Shown here: in pieces, positions 17,676 to 26,795 of the stretch
Numbering within the stretch: position 1 is the first letter of the stretch
How the letters are laid out: each line of letters opens with the position of its first letter
NCBI RefSeq assembly: GCF_004345265.1
Contig: NZ_SLUM01000011.1
Span: 50,355-114,354, forward strand
Direction of reading: 5' to 3'
DNA: 64,000 nucleotides
Source of the DNA: Allofournierella massiliensis
Lineage (GTDB): Bacteria; Bacillota; Clostridia; Oscillospirales; Ruminococcaceae
Position numbers and translations under genes: made by a program
The notes under the pieces: generated by a model
Told to the model about the DNA's origin: nothing
Databases searched by the model: none
The model's input: the letters and a program-made list of their open reading frames with translations, nothing else

Positions 17676-18410
17676 ATGCGCACCATTGTTTGGTTTATCT
17701 ATTTCTGGCTGTATCTGCTGTTCAAGCTGCCCCTTCTGCGCAGGGGCCTGAAGGCGCTGGATGCAGGCGACTGGGCCACCGCCGACGCACTGGCCGCCCG
17801 CTGGGTGCCGGACTGGGCGGGCAAGCTGCTGCGGCTGGCCGGTGTGACCGTTACTGTAACCGGCAGGGAGAACATCCCCGAGGGACGGCCCTGCGTGTTT
17901 GTGGGCAACCACCGCAGCTATTACGATATTCCCCTCGTGCTCACCCAGCTGGACGCGCCCCACGCGCTGGTTTCCAAAAAAGAGGTGGGCAAAATCCCGC
18001 TGGTGCGGGGCTGGATGCGCCTTCTGCACTGCGTTTTTCTGGACCGGGAGGATCCCCGCAAGGCCATGGAGGCGCTGAACGAAGCCATTGCCAACGTGAA
18101 AAAGGGTTACTCGGTAACCATCTTTCCGGAAGGCACCCGCAACAAGGGCGAAGAGGGAAGCCTGCTGGAATTCAAGGGCGGCGCCTTCCGCATTGCCACC
18201 AAGACAAAGGCTCCGCTGGTGCCCATCGCCATTCTGCACAGCCGGGACATCATGGAAAACAACGGCGGCTGGATGAAGCCTGCTCATGTGACCATTCATA
18301 TTCTGCCCCCCATCGAGACCGGGGATCTGAGCCGGGAAGAGCTGAAGGAACTGCCCCAGCGCACCGCGGCCCTGATCGGAGCTGCACTGAAGGAAGAAAA
18401 GGAGGCATAA
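17676..18410 (+). CDS. plsC: 1-acyl-sn-glycerol-3-phosphate acyltransferase
   Basis: 244-residue membrane-associated enzyme making phosphatidic acid from lysophosphatidate in phospholipid synthesis. One N-terminal hydrophobic helix (IVWFIYFWLYLLFKLP) is followed by the PlsC domain. Catalytic motif I is NHRSYYDIP (H79-x4-D84), motif II-like LDREDPRKAMEAL follows, motif III is FPEGTRNKGEEGSLLEFKGGAF, and motif IV is VPIAILHS. ATG 17676 has AAGGAGA upstream; the longer frame from 17631 lacks a site and would add a polar extension. It is likely co-transcribed with the next gene, 4 bases away. Confidence 0.9.
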   Translation: MRTIVWFIYFWLYLLFKLPLLRRGLKALDAGDWATADALAARWVPDWAGKLLRLAGVTVTVTGRENIPEGRPCVFVGNHRSYYDIPLVLTQLDAPHALVSKKEVGKIPLVRGWMRLLHCVFLDREDPRKAMEALNEAIANVKKGYSVTIFPEGTRNKGEEGSLLEFKGGAFRIATKTKAPLVPIAILHSRDIMENNGGWMKPAHVTIHILPPIETGDLSREELKELPQRTAALIGAALKEEKEA

Positions 18411-18414
18411 AGCC

Positions 18415-19218
18415 ATGGCAAGCGCACGTTATACCCTGAACATCGATCCGGAGGATCTGAAACCGGACGAACCCATTGAATACACCAAAAAACAGAAGGC
18501 TACCAACTGGTGGCACTATAACTGGAAGATCGTGGCGGTGATTGCCGTCGTGGTGGCTGTGGTGGGCTATTATGCCTGGAAGGCGCTGACCGCTGTGCAT
18601 CCGGATCAGCAGATCGCGCTGGTCAGTGCCGAAGCTCTGCCCGAAGAGGTGAGCGATGCCCTGGGGCGGGCGCTGAGCGGTCTTGTGGAGGATGCCAACG
18701 GCGACGGTCAGGCACTGGCGCAGGTTCGTTCCTACCAGCTGGACCTGGAGGGACTGGACGCCAGCATCAATGCCGGCAGCACCGGCACCAGTACAAGCAC
18801 CAGCACTGTGCAGGATGTGGGCGGGGCCATGAACGAGCTGACCAACGGTTATATGCAGATGGCCCAGTCTACCGTGCTGAATGCGGACCTGACCACCGGC
18901 GAAGCGGTGATCTTCCTGGTGGATGAGCCGGAGACATTCCAGAGGACCTACGGCGTGCTCAGCGCGGCAGATGGTACCACGGTTTCCGAAGAGGATCCTC
19001 TGAACGGGGTGGAATGGTTTGCCTGGAGCGACTGCCCGGTGCTGGCCTCGCTGGATCTGGGCGAATACACCACCGCCACCGGTGAGACTATGGACTGCCA
19101 GGAATACATGAGCCGCTTTGTGGTGGCCCGCCGCGGATATGGCGACAAAACGCCCCCCTATCTGGATGCCGGTGTGGCGCTGTTTGAGACCATCACCGAA
19201 GGGGCAACCGCCCAGTGA
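18415..19218 (+). CDS. Single-pass membrane-anchored protein of unknown function
   Basis: 267 residues. A basic, aromatic-rich cytoplasmic segment (YTKKQKATNWWHYNWK) precedes one transmembrane helix, IVAVIAVVVAVVGYYAW (about residues 40-58), and the remainder is predicted outside. A Ser/Thr-rich stretch STGTSTSTSTV sits near residue 120. No family was recognised; the arrangement resembles small anchored proteins of clostridia. It starts 4 bases after plsC with AAAGGAGGCATAAAGCC upstream, so it is translated in the same operon. Its stop overlaps a GTG start of a further small gene. Confidence 0.7.
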   Translation: MASARYTLNIDPEDLKPDEPIEYTKKQKATNWWHYNWKIVAVIAVVVAVVGYYAWKALTAVHPDQQIALVSAEALPEEVSDALGRALSGLVEDANGDGQALAQVRSYQLDLEGLDASINAGSTGTSTSTSTVQDVGGAMNELTNGYMQMAQSTVLNADLTTGEAVIFLVDEPETFQRTYGVLSAADGTTVSEEDPLNGVEWFAWSDCPVLASLDLGEYTTATGETMDCQEYMSRFVVARRGYGDKTPPYLDAGVALFETITEGATAQ

Positions 19219-19388
19219 AAAAGATTCTGATCCGGCTGAAGGAACGGTTTTCCGGCAAAAAGAAGGCGGATACTCCGCCACGGCCTCCGCTGGAAAACCC
19301 CTACCGGCGTTTTTATACCCCGGAGCGCAGCTTTGAGCAGCTGGCGCGGCAGGCCCGGGAGCAGCAAAAGCGGGAGCCGAAGGGCTGA
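19215..19388 (+). CDS. Small basic protein, 57 aa, unknown
   Basis: A GTG at 19215 overlaps the previous gene's stop (GTGA), the classic sign of translational coupling. The product is MKKILIRLKERFSGKKKADTP at the start, then a proline-rich middle and a charged helix-like tail (FEQLARQAREQQKREPKG). It is highly basic and has no membrane segment. It is supported by the overlap and by a base composition like its neighbours, not by homology. Confidence 0.45.
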   Translation: MKKILIRLKERFSGKKKADTPPRPPLENPYRRFYTPERSFEQLARQAREQQKREPKG

Positions 19389-19436
19389 CCGCAGCGGAAA
19401 AAGCCGAACCGGGCCGAAAAAAGAGCCCCGGAACGG

Positions 19437-19465
19437 TTGTGCCGAACCACGGGATATGGTATACT
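19437..19465 (+). promoter_or_regulatory. Promoter of the aromatic amino acid operon
   Basis: TTGTGC at 19437-19442 and TATACT at 19460-19465 with a 17-base spacer and an extended -10 (TGG before TATACT). The leader to pheA is only about 25 nt, so no T-box or attenuator precedes the operon. Confidence 0.7.
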
Positions 19466-19496
19466 TTATCACATTAATGTGGCAGGAGGGTGTTGC

Positions 19497-20558
19497 ATGG
19501 AACCGGAACAGAGCATCGCACAGTCCGCAGAGGAATTGGATCGGCAGCTGGCCCGGCTGTTTTACCGCCGGATGGAGCTGGCGGCCCTTAAGGCCCGGGA
19601 GCAGGGCGAGGCCCGGCCCGTCTTTGAAGGCGAGCAGGAGCCGGCGCTGCCGGCGGAGCTGGTCGGGCAGGATCCGGCGCTGGAGCGGTATTACCGGGCC
19701 TTCCGGCAGACCGGGCGGCAGCTGGCGGCCCAGTATCAGCTGGAGGTGCTGGGGCGTGACCAGGTAGCCTATCAGGGCGTGGAGGGAGCCTTTTCCCACA
19801 TTGCGCTGCGAAAGCTGTTCCCGCTGGCAAAAGCAAAAAGCTACCCCACCTGGGCGGCGGTGTTCGATGCGGTGGAGAGCGGCGAGGCGGCATACGGTGT
19901 GCTGCCCTTTGAAAACAGCAACGCGGGGGATGTGTCTGCGGTGCTGGATCTCTGCTTTGCCCACCCGGAGCTGCACGTCTGCAGGGTGTATGATCTGCCG
20001 GTGCGCCAGAATCTGCTGGCGCTGCCCGGGGCAAGGCTGGCGGACATTCGCCGGGTGGTCAGCCACCCCCAGGCCATTGCCCAGAGCGCCCGGTTCCTGA
20101 ACAGCCTGGGCCTTGCCTCCACCGAGTGCCTGAACACCGCAGTGGCGGCCAAACAGGTGGCTGAAAGCGGCGACCTTACGCTGGCGGCCATCGCCAGCGC
20201 CGAGACTGCCGAGCTTTACGGGCTGCAGGTGCTGGCGGCGGGCGTCAACTCGGACGGCGACAACACCACCCGCTTTATCGTAATTACCCGGGAAAATCCC
20301 GCCGAGGGCGACCGGTTCAGCCTGCTGTTTACGGTGGACCACAAGGCCGGGCAGCTGGCCCGGGTGATTCAGGCCATCGGCGCGGCCGGGTTCAATATGG
20401 AATGCATCAAAAGCCGGCCGATGCCCGGCGTACCCTTTGAATACTATTTTTATGTGGAACTGGAAGGCCAGCCCGGCAGACAGGAAAGCAAGACCCTGCT
20501 GGAGGCGCTGGGGCAAATCTGCAACACACTGCGGGTATTGGGGGTCTATACAAAATGA
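19497..20558 (+). CDS. pheA: Chorismate mutase/prephenate dehydratase (bifunctional)
   Basis: 353 residues. Residues about 8-85 look like an AroQ-type chorismate mutase helix bundle (SAEELDRQLARLFYRRMELAALK). The prephenate dehydratase domain starts VAYQGVEGAFSHIALRKLFP and includes GVLPFENSNAGDVSAVLDL and the TTRFIVI region. A C-terminal ACT domain (FSLLFTVDHKAGQLARVIQAIG, then ESRP-like IKSRPMPGVPFEYYFYVELEG) should bind phenylalanine for feedback inhibition. It converts chorismate to phenylpyruvate. ATG 19497 follows GGCAGGAGGG. It is first in the aromatic operon, overlapping or nearly abutting aroB. Confidence 0.92.
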   Translation: MEPEQSIAQSAEELDRQLARLFYRRMELAALKAREQGEARPVFEGEQEPALPAELVGQDPALERYYRAFRQTGRQLAAQYQLEVLGRDQVAYQGVEGAFSHIALRKLFPLAKAKSYPTWAAVFDAVESGEAAYGVLPFENSNAGDVSAVLDLCFAHPELHVCRVYDLPVRQNLLALPGARLADIRRVVSHPQAIAQSARFLNSLGLASTECLNTAVAAKQVAESGDLTLAAIASAETAELYGLQVLAAGVNSDGDNTTRFIVITRENPAEGDRFSLLFTVDHKAGQLARVIQAIGAAGFNMECIKSRPMPGVPFEYYFYVELEGQPGRQESKTLLEALGQICNTLRVLGVYTK

Positions 20559-20587
20559 GCAACGAGCAGACAAGGAGTACCGACGGA

Positions 20588-21610
20588 ATGAAACTGACCA
20601 TGCGGCTGGGCGAGCGCAGCTACGACATTATCTTAAAGCGCGGCGCGCTGCACAACCTGGGCCTTCTGGCCAATCTGAACCGGAGGGTGCTCATCGTGAC
20701 CGACAGCGGCGTGCCCGCCGAATACGCCGAGATCGTGCGCGCCCAGTGCAGGGAGGGCCACATTGAAACCGTGCCCCAGGGCGAGGGCAGCAAATGCCTG
20801 AAGGTGTATGAGGGCCTGCTGCGCCGGATGCTGGAGCTGGGCTTTGACCGGGGCGATCTGGTGGTGGCCGTGGGCGGCGGCGTTGTGGGCGATCTGGCCG
20901 GCTTTGTGGCCGCCACCTACATGCGCGGTGTGGACTTCATCAACTGCCCCACCACCACCCTTTCCCAGATCGATTCCTCCATCGGTGGCAAGGTGGCGGT
21001 GGATCTGGGCGCGGCGAAGAACATCGTGGGCGCCTTCTGGCAGCCCCGGCTGGTGGTGGTGGATCCGGATACCCTGTCCACCCTGCCCCGCCGCCATTTC
21101 ATCAACGGTCTGGCCGAGGCGGTGAAAATGAGCCTGACCAGCGACGCCGAGCTGTTCGAGATGTTCGAGAAGCTGGACGTGGACGCCGAGATCGAGACCA
21201 TTATCTACCGCAGCCTGCTGATCAAAAAGCAGGTGGTGGAAAAGGACGAGACGGAAAAAGGCATGCGGGCCATTCTGAACCTGGGCCACACGCTGGGCCA
21301 CGGCATCGAGGCGGTGAAGGGCATCTCCGGCCGCCGCACCAACGGCCTGTACCACGGCGAGTGCGTGGCGCTGGGCCTGCTGCCCATGATCGAGGATCGG
21401 CAGCTGGCCAAACGGGTGCGGGCCGTGTACCGCAAGCTGGGTCTGCCCGCCCGCACCGCCTACAACAAGGAAAAGGTGTGGGCCTACATGCTCCACGACA
21501 AAAAATTCCGCGACGGGCGCATCACGGTGGTGAAGGTGCCCGGCCTGGGCTGCTGGCGGCTGGACAAGCTGGACGAAGTCGGGCTGAAGGCGATCCTGAT
21601 GGGGAAGTGA
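20588..21610 (+). CDS. aroB: 3-dehydroquinate synthase
   Basis: Second shikimate-pathway step, DAHP to 3-dehydroquinate, NAD- and metal-dependent. Diagnostic blocks are VVAVGGGVVGDLAGFVAATYMRGV, the TTTLSQIDSSIGGKVAVDLGAAKNIVG region, EAVKMSLTSD, and the metal-binding NLGHTLGHGIE and LYHGECVALGL. I choose ATG 20588 (MKLTMRLGERSYDI, 340 aa) because AAGGAG lies 10 bases before it and homologues begin here. An in-frame ATG at 20555 overlaps the pheA stop and would add 11 residues. Confidence 0.94.
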   Translation: MKLTMRLGERSYDIILKRGALHNLGLLANLNRRVLIVTDSGVPAEYAEIVRAQCREGHIETVPQGEGSKCLKVYEGLLRRMLELGFDRGDLVVAVGGGVVGDLAGFVAATYMRGVDFINCPTTTLSQIDSSIGGKVAVDLGAAKNIVGAFWQPRLVVVDPDTLSTLPRRHFINGLAEAVKMSLTSDAELFEMFEKLDVDAEIETIIYRSLLIKKQVVEKDETEKGMRAILNLGHTLGHGIEAVKGISGRRTNGLYHGECVALGLLPMIEDRQLAKRVRAVYRKLGLPARTAYNKEKVWAYMLHDKKFRDGRITVVKVPGLGCWRLDKLDEVGLKAILMGK

Positions 21611-21614
21611 TTGG

Positions 21615-22748
21615 GTGAAAAACACATACGGCAGCGCCATTGCGCTGACCATCTTCGGCGAGAGCCACGGCGCGGCCATCGGCGCGGTGCTGGACGGTCT
21701 GGCCGCGGGCATTCCGGTGGATGAGGAATTCATCGCCGCCCAGATGGAAAAGCGGCGGGCGAAAAAGGGCGGTCTTTCCACCAGCCGCATCGAGGCGGAC
21801 AAGGTGCGTTTTTTGAGCGGCGTGTACAACGGCCGCACCACCGGTACCGCCATTACCATGGTGATCGAAAACACCAACACCCGCTCGGGTGATTACGCAA
21901 AGACCCTGGGCCTGTGCCGCCCGGGCCATGCGGACTACACCGCCCATGTGAAATACGGCGGCTTTGAGGACTTCCGGGGCGGCGGGCATTTTTCCGGCCG
22001 CATTACCGCGGCGCTGTGCGCGGCGGGTGCGCTGTGCCAGAGCATCCTGCTGGCAAAGGGCATCCGGGTGGCCACCCACGCGGCGTGCATCGCGGGCGTG
22101 GAGGACGAGGCCTTTGCTCTGGAGGAAGAGAAGCTGAACGCCCAGCTGGCTGCGCTGGACGCCTGCACCGGCCTGCCGGTGCTCAGCGAGGCTGCCGGCG
22201 AAGCAATGCAGCAGGCCATCCGGGCCGCCGCCTCTGAGGGCGACAGCGTGGGCGGCGTGCTGGAAACGGCGGTCACCGGTCTGCCTGCGGGCGCGGGCGA
22301 GCCCTTCTTCGACAGCGTGGAAAGCCAGCTGGCCCACCTGCTGTTCAGCATTCCCGCCGTGAAGGGCGTGGAGTTCGGCGCGGGCTTCGGCATGGCCGGG
22401 CTGCGGGGCAGCGTGGCCAACGATCCGATGACCATAAAGGACGGCCGGGTGGTAACCACCACCAACAACAACGGCGGCGTGAACGGCGGCATCACCAACG
22501 GCATGCCGCTGGTGGTGTGCACCGCGGTGAAGCCCACCCCCAGCATTTACAAGCCCCAGCAGACGGTGGACATGGGTTCGATGCAGCCCGCCGAGCTGCA
22601 GATTCAGGGCCGCCACGACCCCTGCATCGCCCACCGGGCTGCTATTGTGCAGACGGCGGCGGTGGCCTTCGGTCTGGTGGACCTGCTCACCCAGCGCTGG
22701 GGGCCGCTGTGGCAGGCAGAGGAGGAAGCACCATGGAATACGGACTGA
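21615..22748 (+). CDS. aroC: Chorismate synthase
   Basis: 377-residue FMN-dependent enzyme converting EPSP to chorismate. Signatures are GESHGAAIGAVLDGLAAGIPV near the N-terminus, the RPGHADYTAHVKYG segment with EDFRGGGHFSGR, and the GGVNGGITNGMPLVV and RHDPCIAHRAA regions. It starts with GTG 21615, four bases after aroB. The C-terminus overlaps the aroE/K start by 16 bases. Confidence 0.95.
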   Translation: MKNTYGSAIALTIFGESHGAAIGAVLDGLAAGIPVDEEFIAAQMEKRRAKKGGLSTSRIEADKVRFLSGVYNGRTTGTAITMVIENTNTRSGDYAKTLGLCRPGHADYTAHVKYGGFEDFRGGGHFSGRITAALCAAGALCQSILLAKGIRVATHAACIAGVEDEAFALEEEKLNAQLAALDACTGLPVLSEAAGEAMQQAIRAAASEGDSVGGVLETAVTGLPAGAGEPFFDSVESQLAHLLFSIPAVKGVEFGAGFGMAGLRGSVANDPMTIKDGRVVTTTNNNGGVNGGITNGMPLVVCTAVKPTPSIYKPQQTVDMGSMQPAELQIQGRHDPCIAHRAAIVQTAAVAFGLVDLLTQRWGPLWQAEEEAPWNTD

Positions 22749-24001
22749 TCGGCGCAAAGCTGGGCCACAGCTACTCCAAGGCCATCCACGAGGCACTGTG
22801 CGGCTATCGCTATGAGTTGTGCAGCCTGCCCACCGAGCAGCAGGCACGGGAATTTTTGCAGAAAAAGGCCTTCAGGGCCATCAATGTGACCATCCCCTAC
22901 AAGCAGCTGGTCATCCCCTACTGCGCCTGGCTGGAGCCGCGGGCCAAAGCCATCGGCGCGGTGAACACGGTGGTGAACCGGGACGGCATTCTCCACGGTT
23001 ACAACACCGATTACGACGGCTTTCTGTATCTGGCCAACCAGCACGGGGTGGATTTCAAGGGCAAAAGCGTGCTGATTCTGGGCACCGGCGGCACCAGCCG
23101 CACGGTGCATGCGGTGGCGAAGGATCAGGGCGCGGCGGAAATTCTGTTTGCCAGCCGCACCGGCAAAGACGGCGCGCTCACCTACGAGCAGGCGCAGGTC
23201 CAGAGTCAGGTGCAGATTCTGATCAACACCAGCCCGGCGGGTATGTACCCGAACGCCGGCGAATGCCACATCCAGCCTGCGGGCCTGCCCCGGCTGGAGG
23301 CGGTGCTGGATGTGGTCTACAACCCCTTTAAAACCGAGCTGATTCTGCGGGTCGAGGAGGCGGGCATCCCCTGTGCCAGCGGCCTGGAAATGCTGGTGGC
23401 GCAGGCGCTGTATGCGGCCCGCCAGTTCACCGGTCGGCGTATCCCCTCCTCGAAAATTCAGCCCATCGTGCGCAGCATCCGGGCCCAGCGACTGAACGTC
23501 TGTCTGGTGGGCATGCCCAGCTGCGGCAAATCCACCATCGGCCGCCAGCTGGCCAGGGCACTGAACCGGCCCTTTGTGGATCTGGACGCCGAGATTGAAA
23601 AGGCGGCGGGCAAATCCATCCCTCAGATCTTTGAGGAGCGGGGGGAGGACGGCTTCCGTGCACTGGAGACCGAAACCGCGGCCCGCTTCGGCATGGGCAG
23701 CGGCCAGATCATCAGCTGCGGCGGCGGCGTGGTCAAGCGGCCGGAAAACGTGCGGGCGCTGCGCCAGAACGGCGTGATTGTGTTCATCGACCGGCCGGTG
23801 GAGCTGCTGAAGGTGGGCGGAAACCGTCCCCTCTCCACCAGTATGGACGGATTGAAACAGATGGAGGCCGAACGCCGGCCCCTGTACGAGGGTGCGGCGG
23901 ACCTTTGTGTGAAAAACAGCGGCGAGCCCTTCAGCCGGGCGACAAAGGCCGCGCAGGAGGCGTTGTATGAAGCTTTTGGTATTGAACGGGCCCAACCTTA
24001 A
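22733..24001 (+). CDS. aroEK: Shikimate dehydrogenase/shikimate kinase fusion
   Basis: 422-residue bifunctional protein. Residues 1 to about 250 are shikimate dehydrogenase: GLIGAKLGHSYSKAIHEAL, the catalytic-lysine NVTIPYKQ, GAVNTVV, GYNTDYDGF and the NADP-binding GTGGTSR. Residues about 255-422 are shikimate kinase, with P-loop GMPSCGKST at 260-268, DLDAEIEKAAGKSIPQIFEERGEDGFRALE and SCGGGVVKRPEN. The fusion puts the fourth and fifth shikimate steps on one chain. The SDH part is short and lacks some glycine-rich-loop conservation but keeps the active-site motifs. ATG 22733 follows GGAGGAAGCACC inside the aroC end. Confidence 0.93.
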   Translation: MEYGLIGAKLGHSYSKAIHEALCGYRYELCSLPTEQQAREFLQKKAFRAINVTIPYKQLVIPYCAWLEPRAKAIGAVNTVVNRDGILHGYNTDYDGFLYLANQHGVDFKGKSVLILGTGGTSRTVHAVAKDQGAAEILFASRTGKDGALTYEQAQVQSQVQILINTSPAGMYPNAGECHIQPAGLPRLEAVLDVVYNPFKTELILRVEEAGIPCASGLEMLVAQALYAARQFTGRRIPSSKIQPIVRSIRAQRLNVCLVGMPSCGKSTIGRQLARALNRPFVDLDAEIEKAAGKSIPQIFEERGEDGFRALETETAARFGMGSGQIISCGGGVVKRPENVRALRQNGVIVFIDRPVELLKVGGNRPLSTSMDGLKQMEAERRPLYEGAADLCVKNSGEPFSRATKAAQEALYEAFGIERAQP

Positions 24002-24416
24002 CCTGCTGGGCGTGCGGGAGCCGGGCCTGTACGGCACGGTGGATTACCAGGGCCTGCTGGATCTGATCCAGAAAAAATGCGACGAGCGGGGCGTGGAGGT
24101 GCGATTCTACCAGTCCAACCACGAGGGCGATCTGGTGGACGCCATTCAGCAGGCTCGCTTTGACTGCGACGGCATTGTGATCAATCCGGGGGCCTACACC
24201 CACACCAGCGTGGCCATTCTGGATGCGCTGAAGGCGGTGGCGCTGCCCGCAGCGGAGGTGCATATCACCGATGTGACCAAGCGGGAGCCCTTCCGCCAGA
24301 TCAGCTATGCGGGTATGGCCTGTCAGGGGCATTTCATCGGTCAGGGGCTGCAGGGCTACCTGAACGCGGTGGATTTCCTCATTGAGACAGTCGAAAACAG
24401 CGAACAGAAGCAGTAA
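23967..24416 (+). CDS. aroQ: 3-dehydroquinate dehydratase, type II
   Basis: 149-residue dodecameric-type enzyme for the third shikimate step. It starts MKLLVLNGPNLNLLGVREPGLYG, has FYQSNHEGDLVDAIQ, the NPGAYTHTSVAILDAL active-site block, and VHITDVTKREPFR. The expected catalytic Tyr (in GLYG) and His (in EVHITD) are present. Its start lies 35 bases inside the shikimate kinase end, indicating coupling. Confidence 0.95.
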   Translation: MKLLVLNGPNLNLLGVREPGLYGTVDYQGLLDLIQKKCDERGVEVRFYQSNHEGDLVDAIQQARFDCDGIVINPGAYTHTSVAILDALKAVALPAAEVHITDVTKREPFRQISYAGMACQGHFIGQGLQGYLNAVDFLIETVENSEQKQ

Positions 24417-24464
24417 ACCTGCAAAGGGAAACAAATACATACAGGGAAAGGGAAAGAACAGATT

Positions 24465-25496
24465 ATGATTATCTCCACCAAGCGCGGCACCCCTCAGGAG
24501 GAGCTGCAGAAAATTATTTCGGAATTCGAGAGCCAGGGCCTTGAGGTCACTCTGATCCGTGGTACCGACTACAACGTGTTCGGTCTGGTGGGCGACACCA
24601 CCAAGATCAACGAGAAGGTTGTGGCCGCCAACCCCTGGGTGGACAGCGTGACCCGTGTGTCCGCTCCTTACAAGAAGGCAAACCGCCTGTTCCATGAAGC
24701 CGACACCATTGTGGATGTGAACGGCATCAAAATCGGCGGCAACGAGCCGCTGGTGGTCATCGGCGGCCCCTGCAGCGTGGAGGGCGACGAGTCCACCCTG
24801 AAGATCGCCCAGGCCGTGAAGGCGGCGGGCGGCTGCATGCTGCGCGGCGGCGCTTACAAGCCCCGCACTTCCCCCTATGCCTTCCAGGGCCTGGGTACCG
24901 AGGGTATTCTGGCCATGGTGAAGGCCCGCGAGGCCACCGGCCTGCCCATCGTGAGCGAGCTGATGAGCGAGGATCGGATCGAGGAGTTCGAGGAATATGT
25001 GGACGTGGTGCAGATCGGCGCCCGCAACATGCAGAACTTCCAGCTGCTGAAGGCGGTGGGCAAGATGAAAAAGCCGGTGCTGCTCAAGCGCGGCCTTGCC
25101 AACACCATCGAGGAGTGGATCATGAGCGCCGAGTACATCATGGCCGGCGGCAACGAGAACGTGATTTTCTGCGAGCGCGGCATCCGCACCTTCGAGAAGT
25201 ACACCCGCAACACGCTGGATCTTTCCGTTGTGCCCATCATCAAGCAGAAAACCCACCTGCCTATCATCATCGACCCCAGCCATGCCACCGGCGACTGGCG
25301 TCTGGTGGAGAGCATGAGCCGGGCCGCCGTGGCCGCCGGTGCTGACGGCCTGATCATCGAGGTACACACTGACCCCGAGCATGCCTGGAGCGACGGCGCC
25401 CAGACCCTGAAGCCGGATAAATTCCGCGAGACCATCGACCAGTGCCGCCAGATCGCGCAGGTGCTGGGCCGTGGTGTGCGCCAGCCTCTTGACTGA
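24465..25496 (+). CDS. aroF: 3-deoxy-7-phosphoheptulonate (DAHP) synthase, type I-beta
   Basis: 343 residues catalysing the first step of the pathway from PEP and erythrose 4-phosphate. An N-terminal ferredoxin-like regulatory domain (residues about 1-70) precedes the barrel. Core motifs are VVIGGPCSVEGDE, GGAYKPRTSPYAFQGLG, VVQIGARNMQNFQLL, KPVLLKRG, FCERGIRTFE, IDPSHATGDWRLV and EVHTDPEHAWSDGAQTL. The N-terminal domain is the kind that gives tyrosine or phenylalanine feedback in the Thermotoga enzyme. ATG 24465 follows GGGAAAG. Confidence 0.94.
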   Translation: MIISTKRGTPQEELQKIISEFESQGLEVTLIRGTDYNVFGLVGDTTKINEKVVAANPWVDSVTRVSAPYKKANRLFHEADTIVDVNGIKIGGNEPLVVIGGPCSVEGDESTLKIAQAVKAAGGCMLRGGAYKPRTSPYAFQGLGTEGILAMVKAREATGLPIVSELMSEDRIEEFEEYVDVVQIGARNMQNFQLLKAVGKMKKPVLLKRGLANTIEEWIMSAEYIMAGGNENVIFCERGIRTFEKYTRNTLDLSVVPIIKQKTHLPIIIDPSHATGDWRLVESMSRAAVAAGADGLIIEVHTDPEHAWSDGAQTLKPDKFRETIDQCRQIAQVLGRGVRQPLD

Positions 25497-25520
25497 GCAG
25501 ACCCAAAAGGAGGAACGTCC

Positions 25521-26795
25521 ATGATCGCCCACATCCAAGCCCCGGCCGCCATCGGCGGCCGGATCACCGCGCCACCCTCCAAGAGCATGGCCCACCGGGC
25601 GGTGCTCAGCGCCGCGCTGGCCCGGGGGTGCTCCCGGGTGGAGAATCTGGAATTCAGCCAGGACGTGGACGCCACCCTCACCGCCGCCGCCCGGCTGGGC
25701 GCGCAGGTGGAGCGGGGGGAAGGCTGGGCGCGGATTACCGGCCATGGCTGTGTGGCCTGCCCGGACGGCCCGGTGGATTGCTGCGAAAGCGGCAGCACCC
25801 TGCGTTTTCTGATCCCGGTGTTCAGCCTGTGCGGCGGTCGGGTGGAATTTTCCGGCCGGGGGCGGCTGCTCCAGCGGCCCATGGGCGTGTATGAAAACCT
25901 GTTCCGGGCCCAGGGCCTGGAATTTGACCAGAGCGAAGGGGGCCTTGCCATCCGCGGGCCCCTTGCCGCCGGCGACTACACCATTCCGGGGGATGTGTCC
26001 AGCCAGTTCATCAGCGGGCTGCTGTTTGCGCTGCCCCTGCTGGAGGGCGACAGCACCCTCACCATCACCCCGCCCTTTGAAAGCCGCAGCTATGTGGAGC
26101 TGACGCTGGCGGCCCTGCGGGATTTCGGCGTGCAGGTGAACTGGGCGGACGAGACCCGCATGAAGCTGCTGATTCCCGGAGGTCAGTGCGGCCGCGGCCG
26201 GGATTACCGGGTAGAGGGCGATTACAGCCAGGCGGCCTTCTTCGCCGTGCTGGGCGCGGTGCTGGGCGGCGTGACCATCGAGGATCTTCGCCCGGATTCC
26301 CTGCAGGGCGACGGGGCCATTCTGCCCATTCTGGAGGGCTGCGGCGCCCGCTTTGTGCGGAATGGCAGCAGCGTGCGCTTTGAAAGGGCTCCCCTTTCCG
26401 GCACGGTCATTGATCTGGCCGACTGCCCGGATCTGGGGCCCATCCTGATGACGCTGGCCCTCTTCTGCGAGAGGGAAACAACGATCATCAATGCCGGGCG
26501 GCTGCGCATCAAGGAGAGCGACCGCATTGTCGCCATGGAAGAGGAGCTGCGCAAGTTCGGCGCGGACATTGAAAGCACACAGGATACCGTGACCATCCGC
26601 CCGGCGGCGCTGCATGCCCCGGCGGAGCTGGACAGCCACAACGACCACCGGGTGGTGATGAGCCTTGCCATGGCGGGCCTGTGCGCCGGGGTACCGGTGA
26701 CCATCCGGGACGCGGGCGCGGTGGCCAAAAGCTGGCCGGACTTTTTCCGGGTACTGGAGCGCGTGGGTGCACGAATCGAGGTGCGGGATGAATAA
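25521..26795 (+). CDS. aroA: 3-phosphoshikimate 1-carboxyvinyltransferase (EPSP synthase)
   Basis: 424 residues. It joins shikimate 3-phosphate and PEP. Motifs are ITAPPSKSMAHRAVLSAALA, ESGSTLRFLIPV in place of the common GNAGTA/ESGSSLR block, DVSSQFISGLLFALPLL, and RIKESDRIVAMEEELRKFGADIE near the C-terminus followed by HNDHRVVMSLAMAGL. The Cys-Glu-Ser-Gly-Ser-Thr type of PEP loop suggests a class II-like, possibly glyphosate-tolerant form; that is an inference. ATG 25521 follows AAAAGGAGGAACGTCC. Confidence 0.94.
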   Translation: MIAHIQAPAAIGGRITAPPSKSMAHRAVLSAALARGCSRVENLEFSQDVDATLTAAARLGAQVERGEGWARITGHGCVACPDGPVDCCESGSTLRFLIPVFSLCGGRVEFSGRGRLLQRPMGVYENLFRAQGLEFDQSEGGLAIRGPLAAGDYTIPGDVSSQFISGLLFALPLLEGDSTLTITPPFESRSYVELTLAALRDFGVQVNWADETRMKLLIPGGQCGRGRDYRVEGDYSQAAFFAVLGAVLGGVTIEDLRPDSLQGDGAILPILEGCGARFVRNGSSVRFERAPLSGTVIDLADCPDLGPILMTLALFCERETTIINAGRLRIKESDRIVAMEEELRKFGADIESTQDTVTIRPAALHAPAELDSHNDHRVVMSLAMAGLCAGVPVTIRDAGAVAKSWPDFFRVLERVGARIEVRDE